Assembly: GCA_900552115.1 (NCBI GenBank)
Contig: URYP01000017.1
Location: 1 to 30,288 of the forward strand
Source: an uncultured Oscillospiraceae bacterium
Lineage (GTDB): Bacteria; Bacillota; Clostridia; Oscillospirales; Acutalibacteraceae
DNA: 30,288 bases
Direction: 5' to 3'
Shown here piece by piece: positions 1-7,851 of the stretch (positions are counted from its first letter, which is position 1; each line of letters opens with the position of its first letter). The notes beneath the pieces are model-generated. The model had not been told where the DNA came from and searched no databases. It worked only from the letters and a program-made list of their open reading frames with translations. Both the position numbers and the translations under genes were made by a program.

Positions 1-226
1 GCAAAGTCCGCTTTGCTCCGGCTTGTTTTTTTGCCTTCGGCAGAAAAACAAGCCATCTGACCGCTTCCTTGCTCCTCCTCTTTCGCAAAAGGTCACGCTT
101 GGCTCACCTGTTCGGTTGTAAACGCCCTCACGACGGTTCGCTGTCGCTACCAACTTTTTGCGAGTCGCGCGGGAGTTCAAATCTCCCTCATAAACCGCCA
201 GGCGATTCATTTTGTATCACCCTTAC
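1..226. other. Non-coding stretch with a tRNA T-arm-like motif
   Basis: I see no convincing gene here. Bases 171-187 form a perfect T-arm: GGGAG, the seven-base loop TTCAAAT, then CTCCC. It is preceded by a small GCGA/TCGC stem (160-168), like the variable arm of a class II tRNA, and followed by ...CCGCCA ending at 200. No matching acceptor 5' strand, D-arm or anticodon arm is visible upstream, and the 3' segment is two bases too long for a normal acceptor. It may be a tRNA 3' remnant or an attachment-site scar; this is inference only. Confidence 0.25.
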
Positions 227-270
227 AAGCAAAAAGAGTGCCACTCGTTAGAGTGGCACTCTTTTTGCTT
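227..270. terminator. Strong bidirectional intrinsic terminator
   Basis: A perfect 20-bp stem (227-246 with 251-270) with loop GTTA. A-runs on one side and T-runs on the other, built into the stem, let it work in either direction. It lies downstream of the minus-strand small ORF at 374-532. Confidence 0.85.
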
Positions 271-373
271 CAGGGTACGATCAGGAGTCGAACCTTTTCG
301 ACATTCTGTTGCTCGGATCACGTAGAAATGGGTTGCGCTCGTTTCCATTTATGGTCATTACCCGCTCTGTTCG

Positions 374-532
374 TTATGCGTTTGTCTCATCTTCTTGGTT
401 ACCATACATCGGAAAACACTCCAGGAAATAATCGCATTCATCACAGCAGCATTCAATTATGTTACCGTCTTTATCCCTATGTGCGCCATTTCCATAACAG
501 TCTTTGCCTCTATTGCCAACACAATCTGACAT
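374..532 (-). CDS. Small cysteine-rich protein (52 aa), unknown function
   Basis: Reading the minus strand from ATG at 532 to TAA at 374 gives a 52-residue acidic protein with seven cysteines. They include the cluster ECCCDEC (residues 27-33), with further Cys at 4, 12 and 39. The Cys spacing suggests a metal-binding or disulfide-rich miniprotein. I do not recognise the family. The frame is closed upstream by a TGA inside the hairpin at 540-579, so this ATG is the only reasonable start. No clear Shine-Dalgarno precedes it, which weakens the call. A strong terminator lies about 100 bases downstream in the same direction. It is divergent from the DUF305 gene. Confidence 0.5.
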   Translation of the reverse strand: MSDCVGNRGKDCYGNGAHRDKDGNIIECCCDECDYFLECFPMYGNQEDETNA

Positions 533-539
533 CTTATTT

Positions 540-579
540 AAAAAGCAAGTACGGTCGTCTCAGACTGTACTTGCTTTTT
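540..579. terminator. Terminator-like hairpin next to the small ORF start
   Basis: A 17-bp stem (540-556 with 563-579, one G-T pair) with loop GTCTCA, A-rich on the left and T-rich on the right. As a plus-strand terminator it would end transcripts entering from the left. It sits only 8 bases before the minus-strand start at 532, so on that strand it would be part of the leader. Confidence 0.65.
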
Positions 580-636
580 CTGCATACAATACCGGTTTGA
601 TATGTGCCGGAAATTTGTATATACCCACGCTTTGAA

Positions 637-649
637 TATCGTAACGATA
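637..649. promoter_or_regulatory. Perfect palindrome upstream of the DUF305 gene
   Basis: TATCGT-A-ACGATA is a perfect 6+1+6 palindrome, 66 bases before the DUF305 start. It looks like an operator half-site pair, but no regulator can be assigned. Confidence 0.3.
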
Positions 650-714
650 AGCGTCAGGCCGTCATACAAATGATAGTAGAGGACATATAAAAATACGTAT
701 CCAGGAGGAAAACC

Positions 715-1287
715 ATGTGCTGTCAACAAAGGTTCAGTGAGGTTACCAAAACCTATCTCTGCCGATTTTATGAAGTTCTAGATACGATGATTGTCGCTAT
801 GTCCAATGTTCAACATACGGACAGTCTATCTCATACTTTCATCAAACAAATGATCCCCCATCACGAGGCGGCTATCGCAATGTCCCGCAATCTCCTGCAA
901 TATACCACCCTGGTTCCTTTACAGGAGATCGCGCAGAACATTATTAAAGAACAGACCAAAAGTATTGAAAACATGCAAAGCCTGTTGCCACAATGTTCAA
1001 CTGTAACCAATTCGCCACAGGATTTATGCCTTTACGACAAACGGTTTCATCAAATAAGCCGCGCTATGTTTACACAAATGCAGCGCGCTTGTTCGACCAA
1101 CGATATCAACGCCAACTTCATGCGGGAAATGATCCCTCATCATGAAGGGGCTATCCGCATGTCCCGGAACGCATGCTGCTACCCTGTCTGTCCGGAACTG
1201 GTTCCCATACTTCAGTCGATCATCCAGTCGCAGCAGGAAGGCGTTTGTAAGATGCAGCGGCTTTTGCGCAGCATCGGAGCCGGTTAA
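715..1287 (+). CDS. Tandem DUF305 protein
   Basis: A 190-residue protein with two copies of the DUF305 signature: MIPHHEAAIAMSRN around residues 46-59 and MIPHHEGAIRMSRN around residues 140-153. The HH pair and the flanking Met residues are the family hallmark and suggest a metal-binding four-helix bundle. DUF305 proteins are often near metal-handling genes, but the function is not established. There is no signal peptide or membrane segment, unlike many secreted DUF305 members, so it is probably cytoplasmic. It is rich in Cys (CC near residue 2, CCYPVC near residue 156). The start is set by AGGAGG at about 702-707. The gene stands alone, divergent from the Cys-rich miniprotein. Confidence 0.85.
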   Translation: MCCQQRFSEVTKTYLCRFYEVLDTMIVAMSNVQHTDSLSHTFIKQMIPHHEAAIAMSRNLLQYTTLVPLQEIAQNIIKEQTKSIENMQSLLPQCSTVTNSPQDLCLYDKRFHQISRAMFTQMQRACSTNDINANFMREMIPHHEGAIRMSRNACCYPVCPELVPILQSIIQSQQEGVCKMQRLLRSIGAG

Positions 1288-1590
1288 TCGCTTTTAGCCG
1301 GTGGTATGGGTAGGCGCCTTTTTCATCTTGCCCTAGGGGACACACCTGTGATATACTTTAAACCGGGGACACCCTGCGGATGTTCCCGGTTTGTTATGCG
1401 CGGGTAGTATCTGTTGACATGAAAAGCGCGTTGCGGCAGGGCATGTCAATGGTTAAGGCCCCCCGGATTGCCGCTGTTTACTGTGGCGATCCTCAGCATA
1501 GGGGAATCCGGTCACACGTATCCTCCTCTTTTAGCCGTAATGCTGCACCGCCCGAGAGTTGGCGAACGGCAATAGAGATGGAATTGCAGC
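1288..1590. other. Intergenic region with promoter-like and hairpin elements
   Basis: No convincing gene. It holds a possible promoter, TTGCCC (1328-1333), an 18-base spacer and TATACT (1352-1357). This runs at once into a 12-bp hairpin (1360-1371 with 1381-1392, loop of 9). Further on is an 8-bp inverted repeat, TTGACATG (1414-1421) and CATGTCAA (1442-1449). A reading frame from 1380 on the plus strand has no ribosome-binding site and runs antisense into the regulator gene, so I did not accept it. Confidence 0.4.
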
Positions 1591-1624
1591 AAAAAGACGC
1601 CGCCGGTATCCACCAGCCGGCGTC
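1591..1624 (-). terminator. Intrinsic terminator of the XRE regulator gene
   Basis: Read on the minus strand, a GC-rich stem built on GACGCCG/CGGCGTC with one bulge is followed by TTTTT. It lies 46 bases after the stop codon of the regulator. Confidence 0.7.
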
Positions 1625-1670
1625 CCATCGTCAATATGTCCGTATAGCTATTAAAACCACACCGAAAGAC

Positions 1671-2015
1671 TTATCCAGTTACCTTTTCCGACTGGATCAA
1701 AGAGATGAATCCGTCCACCATCCGTTTTTCCTTTGGCGAAAGAGAACCGATTTTATCCTCCAGTTCTTTACGCATATACAGTTCAGACGTGGTGGAGGTT
1801 CCCAGCAGAATGTCGTTTGGCGTAACCTCTAAAGCACCGCATAGCTTGGCCAGGGTTTCCAAACTGGGAATGGACCGACTGTTTTCAATGTTGGAAATAT
1901 AATTGTTTGCGAGGTCGGTCTTTTCCGCCAACGCTTCCTGCGTCAACTTTTTGCTTTTACGAATGTCCGCCAGGCGTTTGCCCATCAAAGAATAATCTAC
2001 AATCATATTTTTCAC
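1671..2015 (-). CDS. XRE-family helix-turn-helix regulator
   Basis: A 114-residue DNA-binding protein. Residues about 11-66 are a Cro/C1-type HTH domain (GKRLADIRKSKKLTQEALAE ... YISNIENSRSIPSLETLAKLCGAL). The C-terminal 40 residues are helical and charged (SPKEKRMVDGFISLI), a likely dimerisation tail as in short stand-alone XRE regulators. The start is GTG at 2015, with AAGG about 5 bases upstream; an ATG three codons later (2006) is the alternative. It is divergent from the zinc-motif lipoprotein gene across an AT-rich region with short dyads, so self-regulation or control of the neighbour is plausible. A terminator follows its stop codon. Confidence 0.88.
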   Translation of the reverse strand: MKNMIVDYSLMGKRLADIRKSKKLTQEALAEKTDLANNYISNIENSRSIPSLETLAKLCGALEVTPNDILLGTSTTSELYMRKELEDKIGSLSPKEKRMVDGFISLIQSEKVTG

Positions 2016-2100
2016 GCCCTTGCCAGATTTGAGTGAGTACTCATCCGTTTCTTAGCATAACGGATTTATCATTCGCAATTAAGCTATTTGTAGTAGAATT

Positions 2101-2177
2101 ACACTTATTGGTGTTAAAAATGTGTAAAAAATACACTTTTAGAGAAATTTTGTTGATTAACTCTTAATAAATATAAT
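2101..2177. promoter_or_regulatory. AT-rich divergent promoter/operator region
   Basis: TATAAT at 2172-2177 is a good -10 element; the matching -35 (TTGTTG, 2150-2155) is weak. Two short dyads lie upstream: ACAC/GTGT (2101-2114) and GTGTA-5-TACAC (2122-2136). Dyads of this kind are typical XRE operators, and the XRE gene is adjacent. The assignment is inference. Confidence 0.4.
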
Positions 2178-2307
2178 AGAATGTATGTGTATACAGCCAG
2201 GTTAAGAATAATACCGGCGTGGGAAATAAAAGATTAAATGCGGCGGTATCTTGATCTTATATCGGCTCCGGATTATAATGAGCAATGAGCATAAGGAGAT
2301 GAGCGGC

Positions 2308-3051
2308 GTGAAAAAGCGATGGATGCTGGCAGTCTGTTTACTGGCCGCCTGCCTGTTGTGCAGCTGCGGTCAATCATCGGATATTGACCGGCTGCGGGGG
2401 GAAGTGGATAGTCTGCGGTCCGAACTGTCACGTACAATGACGGCGGATACGTCGGCGAACGGGACCGCCAAGACCACGACAACCGGATCTGTCACCACCA
2501 CTACGAAGGGGGAAACGGCGGATTATGTCCGCTGCCCGGAATGTCTGGGCACCGGTTATTTTAATGCCTGCGGTGCCTGTGATGGGACCGGCCTGATCAC
2601 CGTGAACGGGGAAAGGGTTCCCTGTACCAACTGTGATGGATGCGGAAAAAACCAGTGTTTTCAGTGCGGGGGAGAAGGGAAAATCCTGAAATCGGTTTTT
2701 GACGCGTCTTCCCTGCATACCTATGGTACATATACGACCGGTGCGACACAGGCGACGCCGGCCGTTCCGAATACACCGAACCATCCATCTCCGGTTATCA
2801 CCTATACCCGCGCACCGGTGACGCCTATGCTGCCCGGCAGGGGGACGCCCTGCCGCATGTGCGACGGCACGGGGAAACAGACGTGCAGCTATTGTCATGG
2901 GGAAAAATATAAAGTCGAGCGTAAACGGGCGCCCTACTATGGCGGAGACTATACGCCTTCGTATTATACGGTTAAAATACCCTGCTCCATTTGTCACGCG
3001 ACGGGAAAGGTCAAATGCCTTTACTGTGGCGGCAGCAAAACCCTGCCATAA
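2308..3051 (+). CDS. Lipoprotein with DnaJ-type zinc-finger repeats
   Basis: A 247-residue predicted lipoprotein. The start is GTG at 2308, because AGGAG at 2294-2298 lies 9 bases before it. Residues 1-20 form a signal peptide ending in the lipobox LCSC, with Cys20 as the lipid-bearing residue. Residues 26-43 are a short heptad-like coiled coil (IDRLRGEVDSLRSEL), followed by a Thr-rich linker. Two zinc modules follow: residues 76-124 (CPECLGTG, CGACDGTG, CTNCDGCG, CFQCGGEG) and 182-242 (CRMCDGTG, CSYCHGEK, CSICHATG, CLYCGGSK). These CxxCxGxG knuckles are the pattern of the DnaJ cysteine-rich domain, but there is no J-domain. It may bind zinc or unfolded proteins outside the membrane; the function is unknown. 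Confidence 0.8.
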   Translation: MKKRWMLAVCLLAACLLCSCGQSSDIDRLRGEVDSLRSELSRTMTADTSANGTAKTTTTGSVTTTTKGETADYVRCPECLGTGYFNACGACDGTGLITVNGERVPCTNCDGCGKNQCFQCGGEGKILKSVFDASSLHTYGTYTTGATQATPAVPNTPNHPSPVITYTRAPVTPMLPGRGTPCRMCDGTGKQTCSYCHGEKYKVERKRAPYYGGDYTPSYYTVKIPCSICHATGKVKCLYCGGSKTLP

Positions 3052-3119
3052 CAGGAGTTGCCTGGCAGCGATTAATATACTATCCAAAATCGTGGCGGGA
3101 TCCGCCGTCACTAACGCGT

Positions 3120-3161
3120 TGCACGAAGCGGGATACACTCTTCCCGCTTTGTGCATTTTTT
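3120..3161 (+). terminator. Intrinsic terminator after the zinc-motif lipoprotein
   Basis: A 14-bp stem starting TGCACGAAGCGGG, with one G-T pair and a short loop, is followed by TTTTTT. It lies about 70 bases after the lipoprotein stop. Confidence 0.9.
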
Positions 3162-3407
3162 ATTTGTGCGTATCTACAATTCGGGATAGTATCCCGGAAT
3201 ATAAAATATGTATGATACAGGCTATACATATTGTCCCCGCCTATGTATCCGTTTTCCAATCATTGAACAGCGCATCCATATACCCGTTTTTATAGAAAAA
3301 AGGATAAAAAAGTTCCACAATAGCCGCCGGCTTTCGTCAAAGGCTTGAAAGGGTTTTGAGGAAGAGCGTTTCCGTAGGACGGTAAGGGGCTTTTTTGTCG
3401 GATTCTC
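3162..3407. other. Intergenic region with two dyads
   Basis: No gene seen. It contains a perfect palindrome, CGGGATA-G-TATCCCG (3182-3196), and a 9-bp inverted repeat, AATATGTAT/ATACATATT (3205-3213 and 3224-3232). These may be operators for the downstream transporter. I do not recognise a Pho-type box. Confidence 0.35.
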
Positions 3408-3436
3408 TTGAAAAAGGAATGGGTTTATGCTAACAT
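3408..3436 (+). promoter_or_regulatory. Sigma-A-type promoter of the Na/Pi cotransporter gene
   Basis: TTGAAA (3408-3413), a 17-base spacer and TAACAT (3431-3436). It lies 73 bases before the chosen start codon and rules out the longer reading frame that would begin on the -35 element itself. Confidence 0.7.
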
Positions 3437-3509
3437 AAAACACGTATGTATCGAAAGGCGTGGATTGGAAACAGCCGCTCGTTCGGGCGGCAGGCTGGGG
3501 GATGCGCTA

Positions 3510-5342
3510 GTGAAAACAGTACTGGATACATTGACGTTGCTTGGTGGTATCGGCATGTTCCTGTTCGGCATGAGCCTGCTGGGGAATTCCCTTCAGAATC
3601 TGGCCGGCGCCAAGCTGGAGGGGATTCTGGAACGGCTCACCAACAACCGGATCAAAGGGGTGGCGCTGGGCGCCGGGGTAACCGCAGCCATTCAGAGCTC
3701 GGCCGCGACCTCGGTCATGGTGCTGGGCTTTTTAAATGCCGGCATCATGAAGCTGACGCAGGCGGTGCCCGTCATTATGGGAGCCAACATCGGTACGACC
3801 ATGACGGGGCAGATCCTGCGGCTGGGCGATATATCCGGGGATTCCAACGCCTGGATATCCCTGCTCAAGCCCTCGTCGTTCGCGCCGGTATTCATTGCCA
3901 TCGGCGCGGCCATGATGCTGGTGTCCAAACGCAAGCGGATCAAGGATCTGGCCTCGCTGCTGATCGGCTTCGGCATCCTGTTCGTCGGCATGACCACCAT
4001 GGAAAATGTGCTCGGACAGCTGCGGGATGTGGCTTGGTTCCAGGAATTGTTTACCATGTTTGAAAATCCGCTGCTGGGCGTGCTGTTCGGTGCACTGGTG
4101 ACGGCGCTGCTGCAAAGTTCCTCCGCATCGGTGGGCGTGCTGCAGGCGGTATCCGCCACCGGCATGGTCAGTTTTTCCATGGCGGCTCCCATCATCATGG
4201 GCCAGAACATCGGCAAATGCGTCACGGTTATTCTGGCCAGTATCGGGACCAACCGCAAGGCTAAACGCGCGGTGATTATCGACGTGATGGCCAACGTGGT
4301 GGGCACTCTGTTTTTCCTGGTGGGCATTTACGGTTTCCAGTATCTCGTTGGTTTCCCCTTCTGGGAGGACGCGGTCAATCGCGGTTCCATCGCCAATTTC
4401 CATACCATTTTTAACATCGGCACCACCTGCTTGCTGCTGCCGTTCTGCAACGGCCTCATCAAGCTGTCCAAACGGATCATCCGGGACGATCCGAGTTCCA
4501 AAATGGATCAGGAGCTGGCCTTGCTGGATGATATTTTCCTGTCCACCCCGCCAGTGGCCCTGGAGCAGTGTAAAAAAGTCGTGAACAGCATGGGGGAGGC
4601 CGTGAAAGAAAATTTCGCCATCTCCTGTGGGCTGCTGACGAATATGGACGACAAAAAACTGGCCCTGCTGGAAGAGAACGAGCGATTCCTGGACCGGACG
4701 GAAACGGTGCTGGTAGAATATTTGGTGAAGATTACGGCCCGTGACCTTGGATCAGACGACAGCCGCCTGGCCACCGAGCTGATTCACAGCGTCAGCGACT
4801 TTGAACGCATCGGGGATTACTGTGAAAACATAGCGGAAGTCGCCGCATTTAATCGGGACCAGGCCATCGCCTTTTCCCCGTCCGGCGACCGGGAGTGCCG
4901 GTACCTGATGAAAGCGGTTCAGGCCATCATCGATATGACGGTGGATGCCTACCGTACAGAGGATATACCGGGGATGCGGCGGGTGGAGCCGCTGGAGGAA
5001 ACCATCGACAGCCTGGTGGAGATTATGCGCTCCCACCATATCGAGCGGCTGAAAACCGGGAATTGCGGGACGCAAAGCGGCATATCCTTTGTGGAGGCGC
5101 TGACCAATATGGAACGCATTGCCGATCACTGTTCCAATATTGCCGTTCATTTGATCCAACGGGTGAACCGCAACGAGATTTTTGATATACACGCTCATCT
5201 GCGCCATGTGCACGAAGGCGTGAGCGAGGAATATAAAGCCCTGTACCGGTATTATGAAAATATGTACTGTGATCCGGTAACCGTCGGGCAGGAACAGGCC
5301 GTCCCGGCCACCCTGTCCGTGGAGTCGGCGGCCGGGCAATAG
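3510..5342 (+). CDS. Na+/phosphate cotransporter (NptA/PNaS family) with PhoU-like domain
   Basis: A 610-residue membrane protein expected to import phosphate with sodium. The first ~320 residues hold the two inverted Na/Pi cotransporter repeats. Each has its QSS signature (QSSAA at residues 62-66, QSSSA at 202-206), with GANIGTT and GQNIGKC following. About eight hydrophobic segments are visible. Residues ~360-590 are helical with two PhoU-like motifs, DFERIGDYCENIAE and NMERIADHCSNIAV, as in the bacterial YjbB type. The start GTG (3510) is preceded by GGGGGA 7 bases away; an upstream frame with no start site was rejected because the promoter lies inside it. A stand-alone promoter lies just upstream. 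It ends 59 bases before nfnA. Confidence 0.92.
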   Translation: MKTVLDTLTLLGGIGMFLFGMSLLGNSLQNLAGAKLEGILERLTNNRIKGVALGAGVTAAIQSSAATSVMVLGFLNAGIMKLTQAVPVIMGANIGTTMTGQILRLGDISGDSNAWISLLKPSSFAPVFIAIGAAMMLVSKRKRIKDLASLLIGFGILFVGMTTMENVLGQLRDVAWFQELFTMFENPLLGVLFGALVTALLQSSSASVGVLQAVSATGMVSFSMAAPIIMGQNIGKCVTVILASIGTNRKAKRAVIIDVMANVVGTLFFLVGIYGFQYLVGFPFWEDAVNRGSIANFHTIFNIGTTCLLLPFCNGLIKLSKRIIRDDPSSKMDQELALLDDIFLSTPPVALEQCKKVVNSMGEAVKENFAISCGLLTNMDDKKLALLEENERFLDRTETVLVEYLVKITARDLGSDDSRLATELIHSVSDFERIGDYCENIAEVAAFNRDQAIAFSPSGDRECRYLMKAVQAIIDMTVDAYRTEDIPGMRRVEPLEETIDSLVEIMRSHHIERLKTGNCGTQSGISFVEALTNMERIADHCSNIAVHLIQRVNRNEIFDIHAHLRHVHEGVSEEYKALYRYYENMYCDPVTVGQEQAVPATLSVESAAGQ

Positions 5343-5401
5343 GCGCCATTTGTTTCGTATAAAGTGAGATTATAGACGAATGTTTGAAGGAGTGGGCAAG
5401 C

Positions 5402-6229
5402 GTGTTTACAATCGTGAAAAAACGGCCCTTGAACGAATGGGTCACATGGATGGATATCGAGGCCCCGCTGATTGCGCGTAAAGCGCGGGCCGGGCAATTC
5501 ATTATTCTGCGCGTCAATGAAACCGGCGAGCGGATCCCGCTGACGATTGCGGATCATGATGAGGAAAAGGGCACCATTACCATTATCTATCAGAAGGTGG
5601 GCAAAACCACCCTGCTGCTGGATACCCTCTCGGAAGGGGAGGCGATCCTCGATTTGGTCGGGCCTCTCGGCAAGGCGACGGAAATCGAAGGCTTTGCCAA
5701 AGTGGCGATTATCGGCGGCGGCGTTGGCTGCGCCATCGCTTACCCGGAAGCAAAAGCGTTTCACCAGGCGGGCGCACAGGTGGACATGATCGCCGGCTTC
5801 CGCAGCCAGGATATCATCATGCTGGAGGAAGAAATGGCCGCCGCCAGCAGCCGGCTGTTCGTCATGACCGACGACGGTTCTAACGGGAATAAGGGATTTG
5901 TTACCGCCAAGCTTCAGGAGCTGCTGGATGCGGGAGAAACCTATGACATGGTGTTGGCCATAGGGCCGCTGCCCATGATGCGGGCCGTATCGCAGGTGAC
6001 CAAAACGGCGGGCATCAAAACGCTGGTCAGTATGAATCCCATCATGATCGACGGCACGGGCATGTGCGGCGGTTGCCGCCTGACCGTGGGCGGCGAAACC
6101 AAATTTGCCTGTGTGGACGGCCCGGAATTCGATGCACACGAAGTGGACTGGGACGAGGCAATGAAACGCCTGACGCCGTATAAGCAGGAAGAACAGCACG
6201 CTTGCCGCCTGTTCCAGCAGGACCGGTAA
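5402..6229 (+). CDS. nfnA: NADH-dependent ferredoxin:NADP+ oxidoreductase subunit alpha (NfnA/SudB)
   Basis: A 275-residue subunit of the electron-bifurcating transhydrogenase that couples NADH and reduced ferredoxin to NADP+ reduction. The N-terminal ~95 residues are the FAD-binding barrel (RIPLTIAD). The middle is the NAD(P)-binding fold (VAIIGGGVGCAIAYPEAKA). The C-terminal Cys cluster (GMCGGCR ... FACVDGPEF) is the [2Fe-2S] site of the PyrK/NfnA type. The start is GTG at 5402, with AAGGAG at 5387-5392. It lies 27 bases before nfnB and is clearly co-transcribed with it. A PyrK-like role is less likely because no pyrimidine genes are adjacent and the partner is of the GltD/NfnB type. Confidence 0.88.
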   Translation: MFTIVKKRPLNEWVTWMDIEAPLIARKARAGQFIILRVNETGERIPLTIADHDEEKGTITIIYQKVGKTTLLLDTLSEGEAILDLVGPLGKATEIEGFAKVAIIGGGVGCAIAYPEAKAFHQAGAQVDMIAGFRSQDIIMLEEEMAAASSRLFVMTDDGSNGNKGFVTAKLQELLDAGETYDMVLAIGPLPMMRAVSQVTKTAGIKTLVSMNPIMIDGTGMCGGCRLTVGGETKFACVDGPEFDAHEVDWDEAMKRLTPYKQEEQHACRLFQQDR

Positions 6230-6256
6230 TTCAAAGAAGTAAGGGGCTATTACGCT

Positions 6257-7648
6257 ATGGCAATCAATAAACAAACAACGAAAACGCCCATGCCGGAACA
6301 GGAACCGGCGGTACGGGCGGCTAACTTTGAAGAAGTCGCCAAGGGGTATACCTGGGATATGGCGGTGAACGAGGCACAGCGCTGCCTGCACTGCAAGCAT
6401 AAGCCCTGTGTGGCGGGGTGCCCGGTCAATGTCCAAATCCCGGATTTTATTGAAAAACTGGCGCAGGGCGATCCGGAATCCGCGTATCTTACCATTGCCG
6501 AAACCAGCTCGCTGCCGGCAGTGTGCGGGCGCGTCTGCCCACAGGAGAGCCAGTGCGAAGCGCGCTGCGTACGGGGCAAACAGGGGGAACCGGTCGCGAT
6601 TGGCCGCCTGGAACGGTTCGCCGCCGACTGGCATATGGAACACGCCCAGGATGCCCCGGCCCCGGCTCCGTCCAATGGCCACAAGGTGGCAGTCATCGGT
6701 TCCGGCCCTGCGGGCCTGACCTGTGCGGGAGATCTGGCCAAAAAGGGGTATCAGGTAACGGTGTTCGAGGCCTTTCATACAGCCGGCGGCGTTTTGATGT
6801 ACGGTATCCCGGAGTTCCGTCTGCCCAAAGCCATCGTGCAGCGGGAAGTAGACGGTCTGAAGGCCATGGGCGTAAAAATTGAAACCAATATGGTTGTCGG
6901 CAAGGTGCTGTCGCTGGACGAATTGCTGGAGAACGGCTTTGAGGCGGTGTTCGTTGGAAGCGGCGCCGGCCTGCCCAGCTTTATGGGGATCCCAGGGGAA
7001 GAATTGGTGGGGGTCTACTCGGCCAATGAATTCCTCACGCGTATCAATCTGATGAAAGCCTACCGCGAGGAATACGACACGCCGATTAAAAAAGCGAAAC
7101 GGGCCGTTATTCTGGGAGGAGGCAACGTGGCTATGGACGCGGCGCGGTGTGCGAAACGCCTCGGTGCTGAGCACGTATATATCGCCTACCGGCGCAGCGA
7201 ACAGGAAATGCCCGCCCGCCTGGAGGAAATACACCACGCCAAGGAGGAAGGGATCGAGTTCCTGTTCCTGACGGCGCCTGTAGCGATACTTGGTGATGAA
7301 AATGGTTCCGTTCGGGCGCTCCAGTGCATAAACATGGAATTGGGTGAGCCGGATGCGTCTGGCCGCCGTAGTCCGCATCCCGTTGAAGGCAGCGACTATG
7401 AGCTGGAAGCGGATATGGTGATTGTGGCAATTGGCAACACGCCCAACCCGCTGATTCGTACCACCACGCCTGGACTGGAGAGCGACAAGCGTGGCCGGCT
7501 GATTGTGGAGGAAGACTCCCTGCGTACAACCCGCGAAGGCGTTTATGCCGGCGGTGATGCGGTAACAGGCGCCGCAACGGTTATATTGGCCATGGGCGCC
7601 GGAAAACAGGCTGCGGCTTCGATCGACGCCTATTTGTCGGAACAGTAG
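6257..7648 (+). CDS. nfnB: NfnB / glutamate synthase small-chain-like FAD oxidoreductase
   Basis: A 463-residue flavoprotein, the usual length for NfnB/GltA. The N-terminus carries the two [4Fe-4S] Cys sets (CLHCKHKPCVAGCPV and CGRVCPQESQCEARC). Residues ~138-170 hold the first Rossmann motif (VAVIGSGPAGLTCAGDLA). A second dinucleotide fold follows (AVILGGGNVAMDAARCA), and the FAD-closing motif GVYAGGDAVTGAATVILAMG lies near the C-terminus. With NfnA it forms the soluble bifurcating complex that supplies NADPH in fermentative anaerobes. This subunit family is also annotated as NADPH-dependent glutamate synthase, but the adjacent NfnA favours the Nfn role. The start has AAGGGG upstream. A strong terminator ends the operon. 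Confidence 0.9.
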   Translation: MAINKQTTKTPMPEQEPAVRAANFEEVAKGYTWDMAVNEAQRCLHCKHKPCVAGCPVNVQIPDFIEKLAQGDPESAYLTIAETSSLPAVCGRVCPQESQCEARCVRGKQGEPVAIGRLERFAADWHMEHAQDAPAPAPSNGHKVAVIGSGPAGLTCAGDLAKKGYQVTVFEAFHTAGGVLMYGIPEFRLPKAIVQREVDGLKAMGVKIETNMVVGKVLSLDELLENGFEAVFVGSGAGLPSFMGIPGEELVGVYSANEFLTRINLMKAYREEYDTPIKKAKRAVILGGGNVAMDAARCAKRLGAEHVYIAYRRSEQEMPARLEEIHHAKEEGIEFLFLTAPVAILGDENGSVRALQCINMELGEPDASGRRSPHPVEGSDYELEADMVIVAIGNTPNPLIRTTTPGLESDKRGRLIVEEDSLRTTREGVYAGGDAVTGAATVILAMGAGKQAAASIDAYLSEQ

Positions 7649-7688
7649 GAAACAAGGCGCAAATGCTGTCATACTTTGCCGGAATAAG

Positions 7689-7729
7689 AAAAAATCGCGC
7701 AAAATTTAGCCCATTTTGCGCGATTTTTT
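7689..7729 (+). terminator. Terminator of the nfnAB operon
   Basis: A perfect 17-bp stem (7689-7705 with 7713-7729) rich in CGCGC at the loop end. It finishes in TTTTTT and is flanked by A-runs, so it can also act on the minus strand. Confidence 0.95.
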
Positions 7730-7760
7730 AATAATATTCCTAAATCCTTTTAAAAAAGTG

Positions 7761-7789
7761 TTGACATCTTATAAAAAATAGAGTACACT
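7761..7789 (+). promoter_or_regulatory. Strong sigma-A promoter of the sigma factor gene
   Basis: A consensus TTGACA (7761-7766), a 17-base spacer and TACACT (7784-7789). The leader that follows contains a small GGGTG/CACCC hairpin (about 7813-7829) before the ribosome-binding site. Confidence 0.85.
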
Positions 7790-7851
7790 GCTAACTATGT
7801 TCTTGGCTTTTTGGGTGTACTGTGCACCCCGGTGGTTAGGGGGGGAAGCTT

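Noticed and set aside
238..600. 120-codon plus-strand frame near the left end
   Set aside because: It begins inside a terminator stem and crosses another terminator; the opposite strand has the more credible Cys-rich ORF.
1380..1832. 150-codon plus-strand frame overlapping the XRE regulator
   Set aside because: No ribosome-binding site, starts inside a hairpin, no recognisable domain, and its second half is antisense to a well-supported HTH gene.
5252..7702. 816-codon minus-strand frame opposite nfnA and nfnB
   Set aside because: It is a mirror of two strongly recognised genes, with no domain of its own; long antisense frames arise from biased codon use.
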